Shown: piece by piece, positions 11,320-20,041 of the stretch
Layout of the letters: each line of letters opens with the position of its first letter
How positions within the stretch are numbered: position 1 is the first letter of the stretch
Source of the DNA: Pseudomonadota bacterium
GTDB lineage: Bacteria > Pseudomonadota > Gammaproteobacteria > Burkholderiales > Burkholderiaceae_C
Assembly: GCA_031119395.1 (NCBI GenBank)
Contig: JAVHYA010000015.1
Coordinates: 18,927 to 81,800 of the forward strand
Length of the DNA: 62,874 bases
Direction: 5' to 3'
The notes under the pieces: model-generated
Databases searched by the model: none
What the model was told of the DNA's origin: nothing
What the model saw: the letters and a program-made list of their open reading frames with translations, nothing else
Position numbers and translations under genes: made by a program

Positions 11320-12516
11320 ATGGCTTCCACCCCTTCTTCGACACCCTCGTCCCGCGGCATGCGTGTGGCCGTCGCGGGCTCCGCGCTGCTGGTCGCCGCC
11401 GGGCTCGCGGCCTTCTGGTATGCCTCGGGCGTGGCGCGCAAGGCGCCGCCCAAGGCCGCCGACCACGCCGTCACCGTGACCATCCAGGGCAACGTGTGCC
11501 AGCCCAACGAGATCACGGTGCCCGCCGGCCGCACGACCTTCACCATCGTCAACCAGTCGAGCCGCGCGCTCGAGTGGGAGATCCTCGACGGCGTGATGGT
11601 GGTGGAGGAGCGCGAGAACATCGCGCCCGGCTTCTCGCAGACCATGACGGTGAAGCTGCCGCCCGGCGAGTTCGACATCACCTGCGGCCTGCTGAGCAAC
11701 CCGCGCGGCAAGCTGCGCGTCACCCCCTCGGCCGCGTCCGACGCCGAGGCGGCGCGGCCCTCGCTGGTCAACTACGTGGGCGCACTGGCGGAGTACCGCG
11801 TGTTCCTGGCGCTCGAATCCGGCGCCCTGCAGGACGCGGCCCAGGCGCTGGCCGACGCGATCCAGGCCGGCGACCTGAAGCAGGCACAGGCGCTCTACGC
11901 GCCGGCCCACCAGGCCTACAAGCGCATCGAGCCGATGGCCGAGCGCTTCGCCGACCTCGACACGCGCCTGAACGCCCGCGCCGACTACTTCGAGAAGCGC
12001 GAGGCCGACCCGGCCTTCAGCGGTTTCCACCGCATCGAACACGGCCTCTTCGGCCCGGATGCCGCCAAGGGCGACGTGAAGGCCCTCGCGCCGGTGGCCA
12101 CGCAACTGGTGGCGGACGTCGGCACGCTCAAGGAGCGGCTGCGCGCGCTCAACGTCCCGCCCGAGCGTCTGGCGAGTTCGGGTGCCAAGCTGCTGCGCCG
12201 CGTGGCCGACAACCTGCCGGCAGGTGGCGAAGACCACGAGGGCCACGGCGAGCTGGTGAACCTGCAGGGCACCTTCGAGGGCACGAAGAAGATCGCCGAC
12301 CTGCTTTCGCCGCTGCTGGCCAAGGCCTCGCCCGAACTGCAGAAGGGCATCGACCAGCGCTTCGCGGCCTTCGCCGCCGCGCTCGACCCGTACCGCGAGG
12401 GCGAGGGCTTCAAGGCGGTGTCGCTCGACGAGGCGCAACGCAAGGCGCTGGCCGCGCCGGTGCTCGCGCTGGCCGACGAGATGGCGAAGGTCAACGCCGC
12501 GCTGGGACTGGAATGA
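11320..12516 (+). CDS. efeO: Iron uptake protein EfeO (cupredoxin plus imelysin domains)
   Basis: A 398-residue exported protein. After a charged N-terminus, residues 15-35 form a signal or anchor segment ([20 protein letters not shown]). A cupredoxin-like domain (about 45-130, with [11 protein letters not shown] and FDITCGLL) precedes an imelysin/M75 domain whose hallmark [10 protein letters not shown] (HxxE) lies near residue 230. EfeO binds iron and/or copper in the periplasm and hands iron to EfeU. The start at 11320 follows the efeU stop by 11 bases; the 3' end overlaps efeB by four bases, as in other efeUOB operons. A His-rich GGEDHEGHG loop (about 306-315) may help bind metal. Confidence 0.92.
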   Translation: MASTPSSTPSSRGMRVAVAGSALLVAAGLAAFWYASGVARKAPPKAADHAVTVTIQGNVCQPNEITVPAGRTTFTIVNQSSRALEWEILDGVMVVEERENIAPGFSQTMTVKLPPGEFDITCGLLSNPRGKLRVTPSAASDAEAARPSLVNYVGALAEYRVFLALESGALQDAAQALADAIQAGDLKQAQALYAPAHQAYKRIEPMAERFADLDTRLNARADYFEKREADPAFSGFHRIEHGLFGPDAAKGDVKALAPVATQLVADVGTLKERLRALNVPPERLASSGAKLLRRVADNLPAGGEDHEGHGELVNLQGTFEGTKKIADLLSPLLAKASPELQKGIDQRFAAFAAALDPYREGEGFKAVSLDEAQRKALAAPVLALADEMAKVNAALGLE

Positions 12517-13877
12517 CGATGAAGCCGACCGAACACGACCGCACCTCCCTGCCGGGCGACAGCGCCCCGGCCTCGCCGCACCGCCGCCGCATGCTCGGCG
12601 GATTGGGTGCCGCCGGCGCCGCGCTGGCCGGCTTCGCCGCCGCGGGCCGCGGCGTGGCCGCACCCGCACCCTCGGGCCCGCCCGAGGGGCCGGCCGCCGG
12701 TGCGCAGGTCACGGACGCGCCCCAGAGCACCCACACGCAGGACCGCGTGCCCCACCTGGGCGTGCACCAGGCGGGCGTGACCACGCCGCGGCCGACGGCG
12801 GGCATGGTCGCCTCCTTCTTCGTGCTGGCCGAGAACCGCCGCGACCTGGAGCGCCTGTTCCGCACGCTGACCGAGCGCATCGCCTTCCTCACGCAGGGCG
12901 GCCCCGAGCCGGTGCTGGACCCCAAGCTGCCGCCGGCCGGCTCCGGCATCCTGGGCCCGGTGGTGCAGCCCGATGCGCTGACGGTGACGGTGTCGGTCGG
13001 CAACTCGCTGTTCGACGAGCGCTTCGGCCTGGCCAAGTTCAAGCCCGTGCGGCTGCACCAGATGCAGCGCCACCCGAACGATGCGCTCGACGCCGCGCTG
13101 TGCCACGGCGACCTGTCGATCCAGTTCTGCGCCAACACGCCCGACACCAACATCCACGCGCTGCGCGACATCATCAAGAACACGCCCGACCTGCTGGTGC
13201 TGCACTGGAAGCAGGAGGGCAGCGTGCCGCCGATCCCCGCCGTGCCGGGGCAGCCGGCAGAGAGCGCGCGCAACTTCCTGGGTTTTCGCGACGGCTCGGC
13301 CAATCCCGACTCGGCCGACGCGAAGCTGATGGAGCGCATCGTCTGGGTCGGCGCCGACGACCCGGAGCCGGCCTGGGCGCGCAACGGCACCTACCAGGCG
13401 GTGCGCATCATCCGCAACTTCGTCGAGCGCTGGGACCGCACGCCGCTGCAGGAGCAGGAGGCCATCATGGGCCGCGTCAAGCCCACCGGCGCGCCGCTGG
13501 ATGGCGGCAAGACCGAGCACGACGTGCCCGACTACTCGAAGGACCCCGAGGGCAAGCGCACCCCGATGGATGCGCACATCCGCCTGGCCAACCCGCGCAC
13601 CCAGGCGTCCGAGGCCAACCTCATGCTGCGCCGGCCCTTCAACTATTCCAACGGCGTCACCAAGTCGGGCCAGCTGGAGATGGGGCTGCTCTTCATCTGC
13701 TACCAGGCCGACCTGGAGAAGGGCTTCGTCACGGTGCAGAAGCGCCTGGACGGCGAGCCGCTGGAGGAATACATCAAGCCCATCGGCGGCGGCTTCTTCT
13801 TCACGCTGCCGGGCGTGCGGGACGAGCGCGACTGGCTCGGCCGCACGCTGATGGAGGCCTCCGCCGGCCCGGCCTGA
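12513..13877 (+). CDS. efeB: Deferrochelatase/Dyp-type peroxidase EfeB
   Basis: A 454-residue periplasmic heme peroxidase. The N-terminus has a twin-arginine type leader ([20 protein letters not shown]) that suggests Tat export of the folded, heme-loaded enzyme. The Dyp hallmark [10 protein letters not shown] (GxxDG, catalytic Asp) is near residue 260, and the axial heme-His region near the C-terminal third is consistent with the family. EfeB is thought to oxidise ferrous iron for the EfeUO system, or to release iron from heme. The ATGA overlap with efeO shows translational coupling. Length and order match EfeB. Confidence 0.92.
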   Translation: MTMKPTEHDRTSLPGDSAPASPHRRRMLGGLGAAGAALAGFAAAGRGVAAPAPSGPPEGPAAGAQVTDAPQSTHTQDRVPHLGVHQAGVTTPRPTAGMVASFFVLAENRRDLERLFRTLTERIAFLTQGGPEPVLDPKLPPAGSGILGPVVQPDALTVTVSVGNSLFDERFGLAKFKPVRLHQMQRHPNDALDAALCHGDLSIQFCANTPDTNIHALRDIIKNTPDLLVLHWKQEGSVPPIPAVPGQPAESARNFLGFRDGSANPDSADAKLMERIVWVGADDPEPAWARNGTYQAVRIIRNFVERWDRTPLQEQEAIMGRVKPTGAPLDGGKTEHDVPDYSKDPEGKRTPMDAHIRLANPRTQASEANLMLRRPFNYSNGVTKSGQLEMGLLFICYQADLEKGFVTVQKRLDGEPLEEYIKPIGGGFFFTLPGVRDERDWLGRTLMEASAGPA

Positions 13878-13926
13878 CCGGGGCGCCACTTTTTTCCAAC
13901 CACCGCACTGTCAGAGAAGGAGAGTC

Positions 13927-14763
13927 ATGTCCGTGCAAATCCGCCGCCGTTTCCTCGCCACCCTGGTGGCCACCGCTGCCGGCTTCGGCATGGTGGGCGC
14001 CCAGGCCGCCGTGTCGCCGCTGGAGCTCGTCGCGCCCATCGCCGAATACAAGATCTACGTGGCCGAGAACGTGCGCAAGCTGGTGGCGGACACGCGCGTG
14101 TTCGTCGCGGCGGTGAAGGCCGGCGACATCGAGAAGGCCAAGAAGCTCTACGCGCCCACGCGCACCAGCTACGAGAAGATCGAGCCCGTGGCCGAGCTGT
14201 TCAGCGACATGGACAGTGCCATCGACTCGCGCGCCGACGACCACGAGAAGGCCGAGAAGGACCCGGCCTTCGGCGGCTTCCACCGCATCGAATACGCCCT
14301 GTGGACGCAGAAGAGCACCCAGGACGTGGGCAAGACGGCCGACAAGCTCCTGGCCGACGTGCTGGAGCTGCAGAAGCGCCTGGGCGCGCTGACCTTCCCG
14401 CCCGAGAAGGTGGTCGGCGGTGCCGCCGTGCTGATGGAGGAGGTGGCCGCCACCAAGATCTCCGGCGAGGAGAACCGCTACAGCCACACCGACCTGTGGG
14501 ACTTCCAGGCCAACTTCGAGGGCGCCTACAAGATCGTGGAACTGCTGCGCCCGCTGGTGGTGAAGGAGAACAAGGCCTTCTCGGACAAGACCGACGCGAA
14601 CTTCAAGGTCGTCTTCGACACGCTGGCCAAGTACCGCACGCCGGACGGCGGCTTCGAGACCTATTCGAAGCTCACGGAGCGCGACCGCAAGCTGCTGGCC
14701 GGCCGCGTCAACACGCTGGCCGAGGACCTGTCCAAGCTGCGGGGCATGCTGGGCCTGAACTGA
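13927..14763 (+). CDS. efeM: Second imelysin-domain protein (EfeM-like)
   Basis: A 278-residue exported protein consisting of a signal peptide (IRRRFLATLVATAAGFGMVGAQA; the RRRFL could also be read as a Tat signal) and an imelysin domain only. The GFHRIEYALW HxxE motif is present. It is clearly homologous to the second half of EfeO: TRTSYEKIEPVAELFSDMD parallels [19 protein letters not shown]. No cupredoxin domain is present, which defines the EfeM form. A strong GAGAAGGAGAG ribosome site precedes the ATG, 49 bases after efeB. It is probably transcribed with efeUOB and acts as an extra periplasmic iron-binding partner; that role is inferred. Confidence 0.87.
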   Translation: MSVQIRRRFLATLVATAAGFGMVGAQAAVSPLELVAPIAEYKIYVAENVRKLVADTRVFVAAVKAGDIEKAKKLYAPTRTSYEKIEPVAELFSDMDSAIDSRADDHEKAEKDPAFGGFHRIEYALWTQKSTQDVGKTADKLLADVLELQKRLGALTFPPEKVVGGAAVLMEEVAATKISGEENRYSHTDLWDFQANFEGAYKIVELLRPLVVKENKAFSDKTDANFKVVFDTLAKYRTPDGGFETYSKLTERDRKLLAGRVNTLAEDLSKLRGMLGLN

Positions 14764-14815
14764 CCGCCGGCCGACCGGCTGCAGGGTGATGGGGGCAATG
14801 GTTCGCGCAGCGTAG

Positions 14816-14835
14816 TGCGAATTGTTAGCATTCGG
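14816..14835 (+). promoter_or_regulatory. Possible Fur box before feoA
   Basis: TGCGAATTGTTAGCATTCGG contains an imperfect GAAT...ATTC dyad like betaproteobacterial Fur sites. It lies about 45 bases upstream of the chosen feoA start in the 115-base gap after efeM. The match is weaker than the one before efeU. Confidence 0.45.
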
Positions 14836-14878
14836 GTTTTGTATCCAGGCGTTCCGCCCAGGCGGGGCGCGATTCCCC

Positions 14879-15178
14879 GTGCATTCACCCGACCCGGGCA
14901 GCCGCCTGCCTTCCTCCGCCCTGCGGCTCGACCAGCTGCCCGACCGCCAGTGGGCCACGGTGCTGGACGTGGCGCGCAGCAGCGCGCCCGAAGACCAGGA
15001 GATCGTGCTGCGGCTGACCGAGATCGGCTTCATCCCCGGCGAGGCGGTGCGCATCGTCGCCAGCGGCGTGCCGGGGCGCGAGCCGCTGGCCGTGCGCCTG
15101 GGCCACACCACCTTCGCGCTGCGCCGCCACGAGGCGGCGCTGATCCACGTCGTGCCGGGGGCCGCCGACCATGGTTGA
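14879..15178 (+). CDS. feoA: Ferrous iron transport protein A (SH3-like)
   Basis: A small cytoplasmic FeoA-domain protein that regulates FeoB. The domain runs from LRLDQLPDRQWATV through LTEIGFIPGEAVRIV to LAVRLGHTTFALRRHEAALIHV. The start is uncertain: GTG at 14879 gives 99 residues with a ~14-residue extra N-terminus, no ATG is available just before the domain, and a longer frame begins with TTG at 14822. The 3' end overlaps feoB by eight bases. The possible Fur box upstream suggests iron repression. Confidence 0.82.
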   Translation: MHSPDPGSRLPSSALRLDQLPDRQWATVLDVARSSAPEDQEIVLRLTEIGFIPGEAVRIVASGVPGREPLAVRLGHTTFALRRHEAALIHVVPGAADHG

Positions 15179-17063
15179 GGCGACCCTTCATTTCCAGGCG
15201 CTCGCCGGTGCCGCGCCGCCGGGGCGCATCGCGCTGCTGGGCAACCCCAACTGCGGCAAGACCGCGCTCTTCAACCTGCTGACCGGCAGCCGCCAGAAGG
15301 TGGCCAACTACGCCGGCGTGACCGTCGAGCGCAAGGAAGGCGAACTGCGCACGCCCTCGGGCCGCAGCGTCTTCGTGCTCGACCTGCCGGGCGCCTACAG
15401 CCTGAACGCGCTCTCGGCCGACGAGGCCGTGACGCGCGACGTCGTGACCGGCAAGAGCCGCGAGCCGCTGCCCGACCTGATCGTGGCCGTGACCGACGCC
15501 ACCAACCTGCGGCTGAACCTGCGCCTCGTGCTCGAGGCCAGGAAGCTCGGCCTGCCGATGGTGGTGGCGCTGAACATGACCGACATGGCGCGCCGCCAGG
15601 GCATCGAGGTGGACGTCGACGTGCTCTCGCGCGAGCTGGGCATGCCCGTGATCCGCACCGTGGGCGTGCAGCGCCAGGGCGCCCAGGAACTGCTGGCCGC
15701 GCTCGATGCGCCGGTGGCGCCGGCCACGCCGCTGCCCTGGGAGGCCCCGGGCCTGGACGACGTGCTGGCCACCCAGCGCGAGGTGCGGCGCATCCTGTCG
15801 CTGGCCGTGCGCGAGCCGCGCGGCAGCCTGGCCACCAGCGACCGCATCGACCGCGTGGTGCTGCACCCGCTGTGGGGCATGGTGGTGCTGGCCGTCACGC
15901 TGTTCCTCATGTTCCAGGCCGTGTTCAGCTGGGCCAACGTGCCCATGGACGCCATCAAGGCCGGCACCGAGGCGGCCGGCAACCTGGTCAAGAGTGTGAT
16001 GCCCGAGGGGCTGCTGCAGAGCCTGCTGGTCGACGGCGTGATCGCCGGTGCGGGCGGCGTGGTCGTGTTCCTGCCGCAGATCCTGATCCTCTTCCTCTTC
16101 ATCCTCGCGCTGGAGGATTCGGGCTACCTGCCGCGCGCGGCCTTCCTGCTCGACCGCGTGATGGGCACGGTGGGGCTGTCGGGCCGCTCCTTCATCCCGC
16201 TGCTGTCGAGCTTCGCCTGCGCCATCCCCGGCGTGATGGCCACGCGCACCATCGGCAACTGGCGCGACCGGCTCACCACCATCATGATCGCGCCGCTCAT
16301 GACCTGCTCGGCGCGGCTGCCGGTGTATGCGCTGCTGATCGCGGCCTTCATTCCGCAGCGCGAGATCGGCGGCGTGTTCAACCTGCAGGGGCTGGTGCTC
16401 TTCGGGCTGTACGTGTTCGGCATCGTCTCGGCGATGGCCGTGGCCTGGGTCATGAAGCGCTTTCGCACGCAGCAGGGGCACTCGCCGCTGATGATGGAGC
16501 TGCCGGCGTACCGCTGGCCCAACCTGCGCAACCTGCTGCTGGGGCTGTGGGAGCGGGCGTGGATCTTCCTGCAGCGCGTGGGCACGATCATCCTCACGCT
16601 GACCATCCTGCTGTGGTTCCTGGCCACCTTCCCGTCGCCGCCCGAGGGCGCCACCGGCCCGGCCATCGAGTACAGCCTGGCCGGCATGCTGGGGCGCGGG
16701 CTGCAGACCATCTTCGCGCCCATCGGCTTCAACTGGCAGATCAGCATCGCGCTGGTGCCGGGCATGGCCGCGCGCGAAGTCGCGGTGGGCGCGCTGGGCA
16801 CCGTCTACGCGCTGTCGGCCTCGGGCGAAGAGGTGGCGGGCGCGCTGGAGCCGTTGATCGCCGGCAGCTGGTCGCTGGCCACGGCGCTGTCGCTGCTGGT
16901 GTGGTTCGTCTTCGCGCCGCAGTGCATCTCGACGCTGGCCACCGTCAAGCGCGAGACCAACTCGTGGAAGTACGTCTGGATCATGGCCGCCTACCTGTTC
17001 GGTCTGGCGTACGTCGCCTGCTTCGTCACCTACCGCGTGACGCTGGCGCTCACCGGAGGATGA
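15171..17063 (+). CDS. feoB: Ferrous iron transporter FeoB
   Basis: A 630-residue inner-membrane protein with an N-terminal G domain. Visible motifs are G1 GNPNCGKT (residues 24-31), the switch region NYAGVTVERK with the G2 threonine, G3 DLPGAYSL and G4 NMTD. The membrane part contains the paired Gate segments, including SGRSFIPLLSSFACAIPG and a conserved GMAAREVAVG block with late Cys (FAPQCISTLA). It imports ferrous iron under low-oxygen or reducing conditions. It overlaps feoA (8 bases) and the next small gene (4 bases), so three proteins are made from one transcript. It is somewhat shorter than E. coli FeoB (773 residues), as is common for this branch. Confidence 0.96.
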   Translation: MVEATLHFQALAGAAPPGRIALLGNPNCGKTALFNLLTGSRQKVANYAGVTVERKEGELRTPSGRSVFVLDLPGAYSLNALSADEAVTRDVVTGKSREPLPDLIVAVTDATNLRLNLRLVLEARKLGLPMVVALNMTDMARRQGIEVDVDVLSRELGMPVIRTVGVQRQGAQELLAALDAPVAPATPLPWEAPGLDDVLATQREVRRILSLAVREPRGSLATSDRIDRVVLHPLWGMVVLAVTLFLMFQAVFSWANVPMDAIKAGTEAAGNLVKSVMPEGLLQSLLVDGVIAGAGGVVVFLPQILILFLFILALEDSGYLPRAAFLLDRVMGTVGLSGRSFIPLLSSFACAIPGVMATRTIGNWRDRLTTIMIAPLMTCSARLPVYALLIAAFIPQREIGGVFNLQGLVLFGLYVFGIVSAMAVAWVMKRFRTQQGHSPLMMELPAYRWPNLRNLLLGLWERAWIFLQRVGTIILTLTILLWFLATFPSPPEGATGPAIEYSLAGMLGRGLQTIFAPIGFNWQISIALVPGMAAREVAVGALGTVYALSASGEEVAGALEPLIAGSWSLATALSLLVWFVFAPQCISTLATVKRETNSWKYVWIMAAYLFGLAYVACFVTYRVTLALTGG

Positions 17064-17329
17064 ATCCCATGTGGCAGAACGTCATCGTCTTCCTGATCGT
17101 GGCCGGTGCCGCGCTGTATGCCGCCTGGCGCTGGATGCCCGCCGGCTGGCGCCGGGGTGCCGCGCGGCAGGTGGCGGCGGGCTCGCAGCGAGCGGGGCTG
17201 GTGGATGCGCAGCAGGCGCAGAAGCTGGCCGCGTCGCTGGCCAAGACGTCGGGCTGCGGCAGTTGCGACAGCTGCGGGAGCTGCGCCACGCCGCGCACGG
17301 GCGGTGCGGCCGATCCGCCGCAAGCCTGA
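17060..17329 (+). CDS. FeoB-associated Cys-rich membrane protein
   Basis: An 89-residue protein with one N-terminal transmembrane helix (about residues 5-22), a basic linker, and a C-terminal cysteine cluster CGSCDSCGSC (about 71-80). The ATG overlaps the feoB stop. This position and architecture match the FeoB-associated Cys-rich family, which takes the place of FeoC in many bacteria. A role in binding or gating Fe(II), or in redox sensing at FeoB, is inference. The four cysteines in ten residues could bind a metal or Fe-S centre. Confidence 0.8.
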   Translation: MNPMWQNVIVFLIVAGAALYAAWRWMPAGWRRGAARQVAAGSQRAGLVDAQQAQKLAASLAKTSGCGSCDSCGSCATPRTGGAADPPQA

Positions 17330-17375
17330 TCCGCCACCCCCCGACCCGCCGCGCGGCAGGGCATCATCGCGCGCC

Positions 17376-18575
17376 ATGACTTTGCAGATCCTGATCGCCG
17401 GCGGCGGCATCGGCGGACTGGCCGCGGCACTGGCCCTGGCGCAGCAGGGGCACCGCGCCGAGGTGCTGGAGCAGGCCGCGGCCTTTCGCGAGGTGGGCGC
17501 GGGCATCCAGCTCGGCCCCAACGTGACGCGGCGGCTGCGGGCACTGGGCCTGCACGAAGGCCTGGCCCGCATCACCGCACGCCCCGAGATGCTGCGCGTG
17601 CGCAGCGCGCATGACGGCCTCGAACTGGCGCGGCTGCCTTTCGGCGATGCCTTCCGTCGTCGCTACGGCGCGCCCTACCTGTGCGTGCACCGTGCCGACC
17701 TGCACACGCTGCTGCTCGAGGCCGTGCGCAACGGCGCGGTGGCTGCGCAGGTGGGCCTGCACACCGATGCGCGCGTGCTGCGCGTGTCCACCCGCGGCGG
17801 CGAGGCGGTGTGCGCCGAGAGCTCGCGCGCCCGTGCCTGGGAAGGCGATGCGCTGGTCGGCGCCGACGGGCTGTGGAGCCATGTGCGCAGCGCGCTCGCC
17901 GAGAACGACCCCCCGGCGCTGCCCACCGGCCACACGGCCTGGCGGGCGCTGGTGCCGCAGGCGGACCTGCCGGCCGCCTCGCGCAGCACGCGCGTCGAGG
18001 TGTGGCTGGGGGCGCGGCTGCACGCCGTGGCCTATCCGGTGCGCGGCGGCGACTGGCTCAACGTCGTCGTGCTGGCCGAGACGGCGCCGCCGGGCGACGC
18101 GCAGCGCGCGCAGGACTGGGACCAGGCCGCCAGCCTGGCCAGCCTGCAGCAGGCCACGGGCCGCACCAGCCCGCAGCTGCAGGCCCTGCTCGAGGCCATG
18201 CCCGGCTGGCGCGCGTGGAGCCTGCACGACCGCCCGCCGCTGACGGGCGCGGGGCAGATGGCCAACGAACGCATCGCGCTGCTGGGCGACGCGGCGCACC
18301 CGATGCTGCCGTACCTCGCGCAGGGCGCGGGCATGGCCATCGAGGACGCGCTGGCCCTGGCCGAGGCCCTGAAGGGCGTCGCCCGCGCCGAGGTGCCGGC
18401 CGCCCTGGCGCGCTACGCCGACGCGCGCTGGGCGCGCAACGCGCGCGTGCAGGCCCGTGCGCGGCGCAACGGCGAGATCTTCCACGCCACCGGGCCGATG
18501 CGCGTGGGGCGCGACCTGGCGCTGCGCCTGGGCGGCGCGAAGGTGCTGGACGTGCCCTGGCTCTACGCCGGCTGA
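17376..18575 (+). CDS. FAD-dependent aromatic monooxygenase (salicylate hydroxylase-like)
   Basis: A 399-residue single-component flavoprotein monooxygenase. The N-terminus shows the dinucleotide fold ILIAGGGIGGLAAALAL with Glu at the end of strand 2 (EVLEQA). The DG motif (ALVGADGLWSHVR, about 160) and the GD motif (RIALLGDAAHPMLPYLAQGAGMAIEDA, about 303-330) complete the family signature. Such enzymes use NAD(P)H and O2 to hydroxylate aromatic acids such as salicylate, 3-hydroxybenzoate or 6-hydroxynicotinate; the substrate cannot be read from the sequence. It is monocistronic, 46 bases after the FeoB-associated gene, and unrelated to iron uptake. The opposite-strand ankyrin gene converges on it. 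Confidence 0.88.
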   Translation: MTLQILIAGGGIGGLAAALALAQQGHRAEVLEQAAAFREVGAGIQLGPNVTRRLRALGLHEGLARITARPEMLRVRSAHDGLELARLPFGDAFRRRYGAPYLCVHRADLHTLLLEAVRNGAVAAQVGLHTDARVLRVSTRGGEAVCAESSRARAWEGDALVGADGLWSHVRSALAENDPPALPTGHTAWRALVPQADLPAASRSTRVEVWLGARLHAVAYPVRGGDWLNVVVLAETAPPGDAQRAQDWDQAASLASLQQATGRTSPQLQALLEAMPGWRAWSLHDRPPLTGAGQMANERIALLGDAAHPMLPYLAQGAGMAIEDALALAEALKGVARAEVPAALARYADARWARNARVQARARRNGEIFHATGPMRVGRDLALRLGGAKVLDVPWLYAG

Positions 18576-18583
18576 CGCCCGGC

Positions 18584-18640
18584 TTTGCTATCGAATTCGT
18601 AGCTGCTCGCGCAGGCTGGGCGGGCGCTGCAGGCCGATTG
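18584..18640 (-). repeat. Family A palindromic repeat, copy 3
   Basis: Inverse orientation: TTGCTATCGAATTCGTAGCTGCTCG, then GGGCGGGCGCTGCAGGCCGATT. It fills the 85-base convergent gap between the monooxygenase gene and the SUKH-ankyrin gene, where it could serve as a bidirectional 3'-end structure. Confidence 0.75.
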
Positions 18641-18660
18641 GGCTTGCAACCGGCCCACGC

Positions 18661-19917
18661 TCACCATTCGAAGGCGCGCAGGTGCTCGGCGCGCTGCATC
18701 AGGCCCTCGGCGCCCAGGTAGTGGCTGAGCCGGCCCTCGCGCACCTGGGCCAGCGAGCCTTCGAGGTCGTCCAGCAGCGTGGCGCGCGCGGCGTCGAAGA
18801 CGCGCGGCACGTCCTCGCCGCGCGCCTGCAGGGCCTGGCCGATCACGCGCGCGCTGGCCGGGGCGCCGCAGGCCACGCACTGCGCCATGGCGTCGGCGTC
18901 CGGCTGCGCGCCGGCGGCGAGGAGCCGGGTCGTGAGCTCGGGCGCCAGCGCGTGGTCGATGCTGTCCAGGACGTCGGCCGCCACCGGCGCACCGGCGTCG
19001 AGCAACGCCGCCGCGGCCGCCCAGGCGCCGTGGCCCACCGCCAGGTCGACCGCGTTGGCGCTGCCCTGCAGCGGCGCGCCGAGCGCGACGCCGGCGTCCG
19101 CCAGCGCGCGCACCAACGCCGCGTCGTCGGTCTGGACCGCATGGCGCAGCGCAATGTGGGCCAGCCCGGCGTCCTGCGCCAGCGTGCCGGCCTGCAAGGC
19201 GCCGCGCCAGTCGCGCATGGCGCGGCGATAGAAGGCGACCAGCCTGTCGGACAGTTCCAGCGCGAGACCATGCGACTCGTGGCGCTCGTCGAGGTACTCG
19301 AGCAGCGCCTGGCCGGTGAAGTGATCGCCCGTGGGCGCCAGCGGGTCCTCGTCGAGGTGCAGCGCGGCGAAGGCGCCTTCCACGCTGTCGGCGAGGCTGG
19401 CCAGGCTGTCCTCGTGCAGCCGGTGCTGCCAGGCCGCCGGCAGGCCCTTCTTCCAGGCCAGCACGTGGCCGTTGGCGGGATGCAGGGCATCGACGATCAC
19501 GTAGATGCGGTCCAGGTACTCGAAGCCGCCGATGGGCAGGTAGCTCAGCCGGCCGGTCCACGGCACGCCGTCCTCCTCGGCGGCTTCCTGCGCCAGCGCC
19601 AGTTCATGGTCGATCCAGCCCTGCAGGTCGTGGTAGCCGTCGCTGCCGTTCCAGAACAGTTCGCTCCAGCTGATGGCCTCGTCGTTGCCGCCCATGCGCA
19701 GGCGCAGGTCGTAGTCGAGTTGGCCGCCGGCCGTCTCGCGCCACAGCGCCAGCAGGCCCGGCGGCAGCGGCCCGGCGCACAGGGCCTGCACGGCGTCGAT
19801 CTGCGCCTGCGGCATCGGCGGCCGCGCATCGAAGACGACGCGCTGCGCGAAGAGCACGATGCCGTGCGCGCGCAGCGTGGCGCGCTCGTCGGCGGTGAAG
19901 AAATCGTGTGCGTCCAT
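18661..19917 (-). CDS. SMI1/KNR4 (SUKH) domain plus ankyrin-repeat protein
   Basis: A 418-residue cytoplasmic protein. Residues about 25-175 look like a SUKH/SMI1-KNR4 domain: LPPGLLALWRETAGGQL is its signature, followed by GFEYLDRIYV and a Trp-rich patch. Residues about 245-370 contain degenerate ankyrin-like helical pairs (ALRHAVQTDDAALVRALADAG, VDLAVGHGAWAAAAALLDAGA). SUKH proteins are often immunity proteins against contact-dependent toxins, though some are housekeeping regulators. No toxin gene is adjacent, so the role is open. The start at 19917 (MDAHDFFTADE) was taken because the next in-frame starts upstream add an unstructured Arg/Pro stretch. It is a single gene, convergent with the monooxygenase. 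Confidence 0.75.
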   Translation of the reverse strand: MDAHDFFTADERATLRAHGIVLFAQRVVFDARPPMPQAQIDAVQALCAGPLPPGLLALWRETAGGQLDYDLRLRMGGNDEAISWSELFWNGSDGYHDLQGWIDHELALAQEAAEEDGVPWTGRLSYLPIGGFEYLDRIYVIVDALHPANGHVLAWKKGLPAAWQHRLHEDSLASLADSVEGAFAALHLDEDPLAPTGDHFTGQALLEYLDERHESHGLALELSDRLVAFYRRAMRDWRGALQAGTLAQDAGLAHIALRHAVQTDDAALVRALADAGVALGAPLQGSANAVDLAVGHGAWAAAAALLDAGAPVAADVLDSIDHALAPELTTRLLAAGAQPDADAMAQCVACGAPASARVIGQALQARGEDVPRVFDAARATLLDDLEGSLAQVREGRLSHYLGAEGLMQRAEHLRAFEW

Positions 19918-20041
19918 GGCCTGCCTCCTGGGTCTTGTGGCGGACCATGCTAGCCAAGCCGGCGGCACAGGCGTCGGGAGAAACATCAAGGCCCGCAGGC
20001 CCATCGTGCGCGCATGCTCGCCGGTGGTGCCGGCGGCGTGC

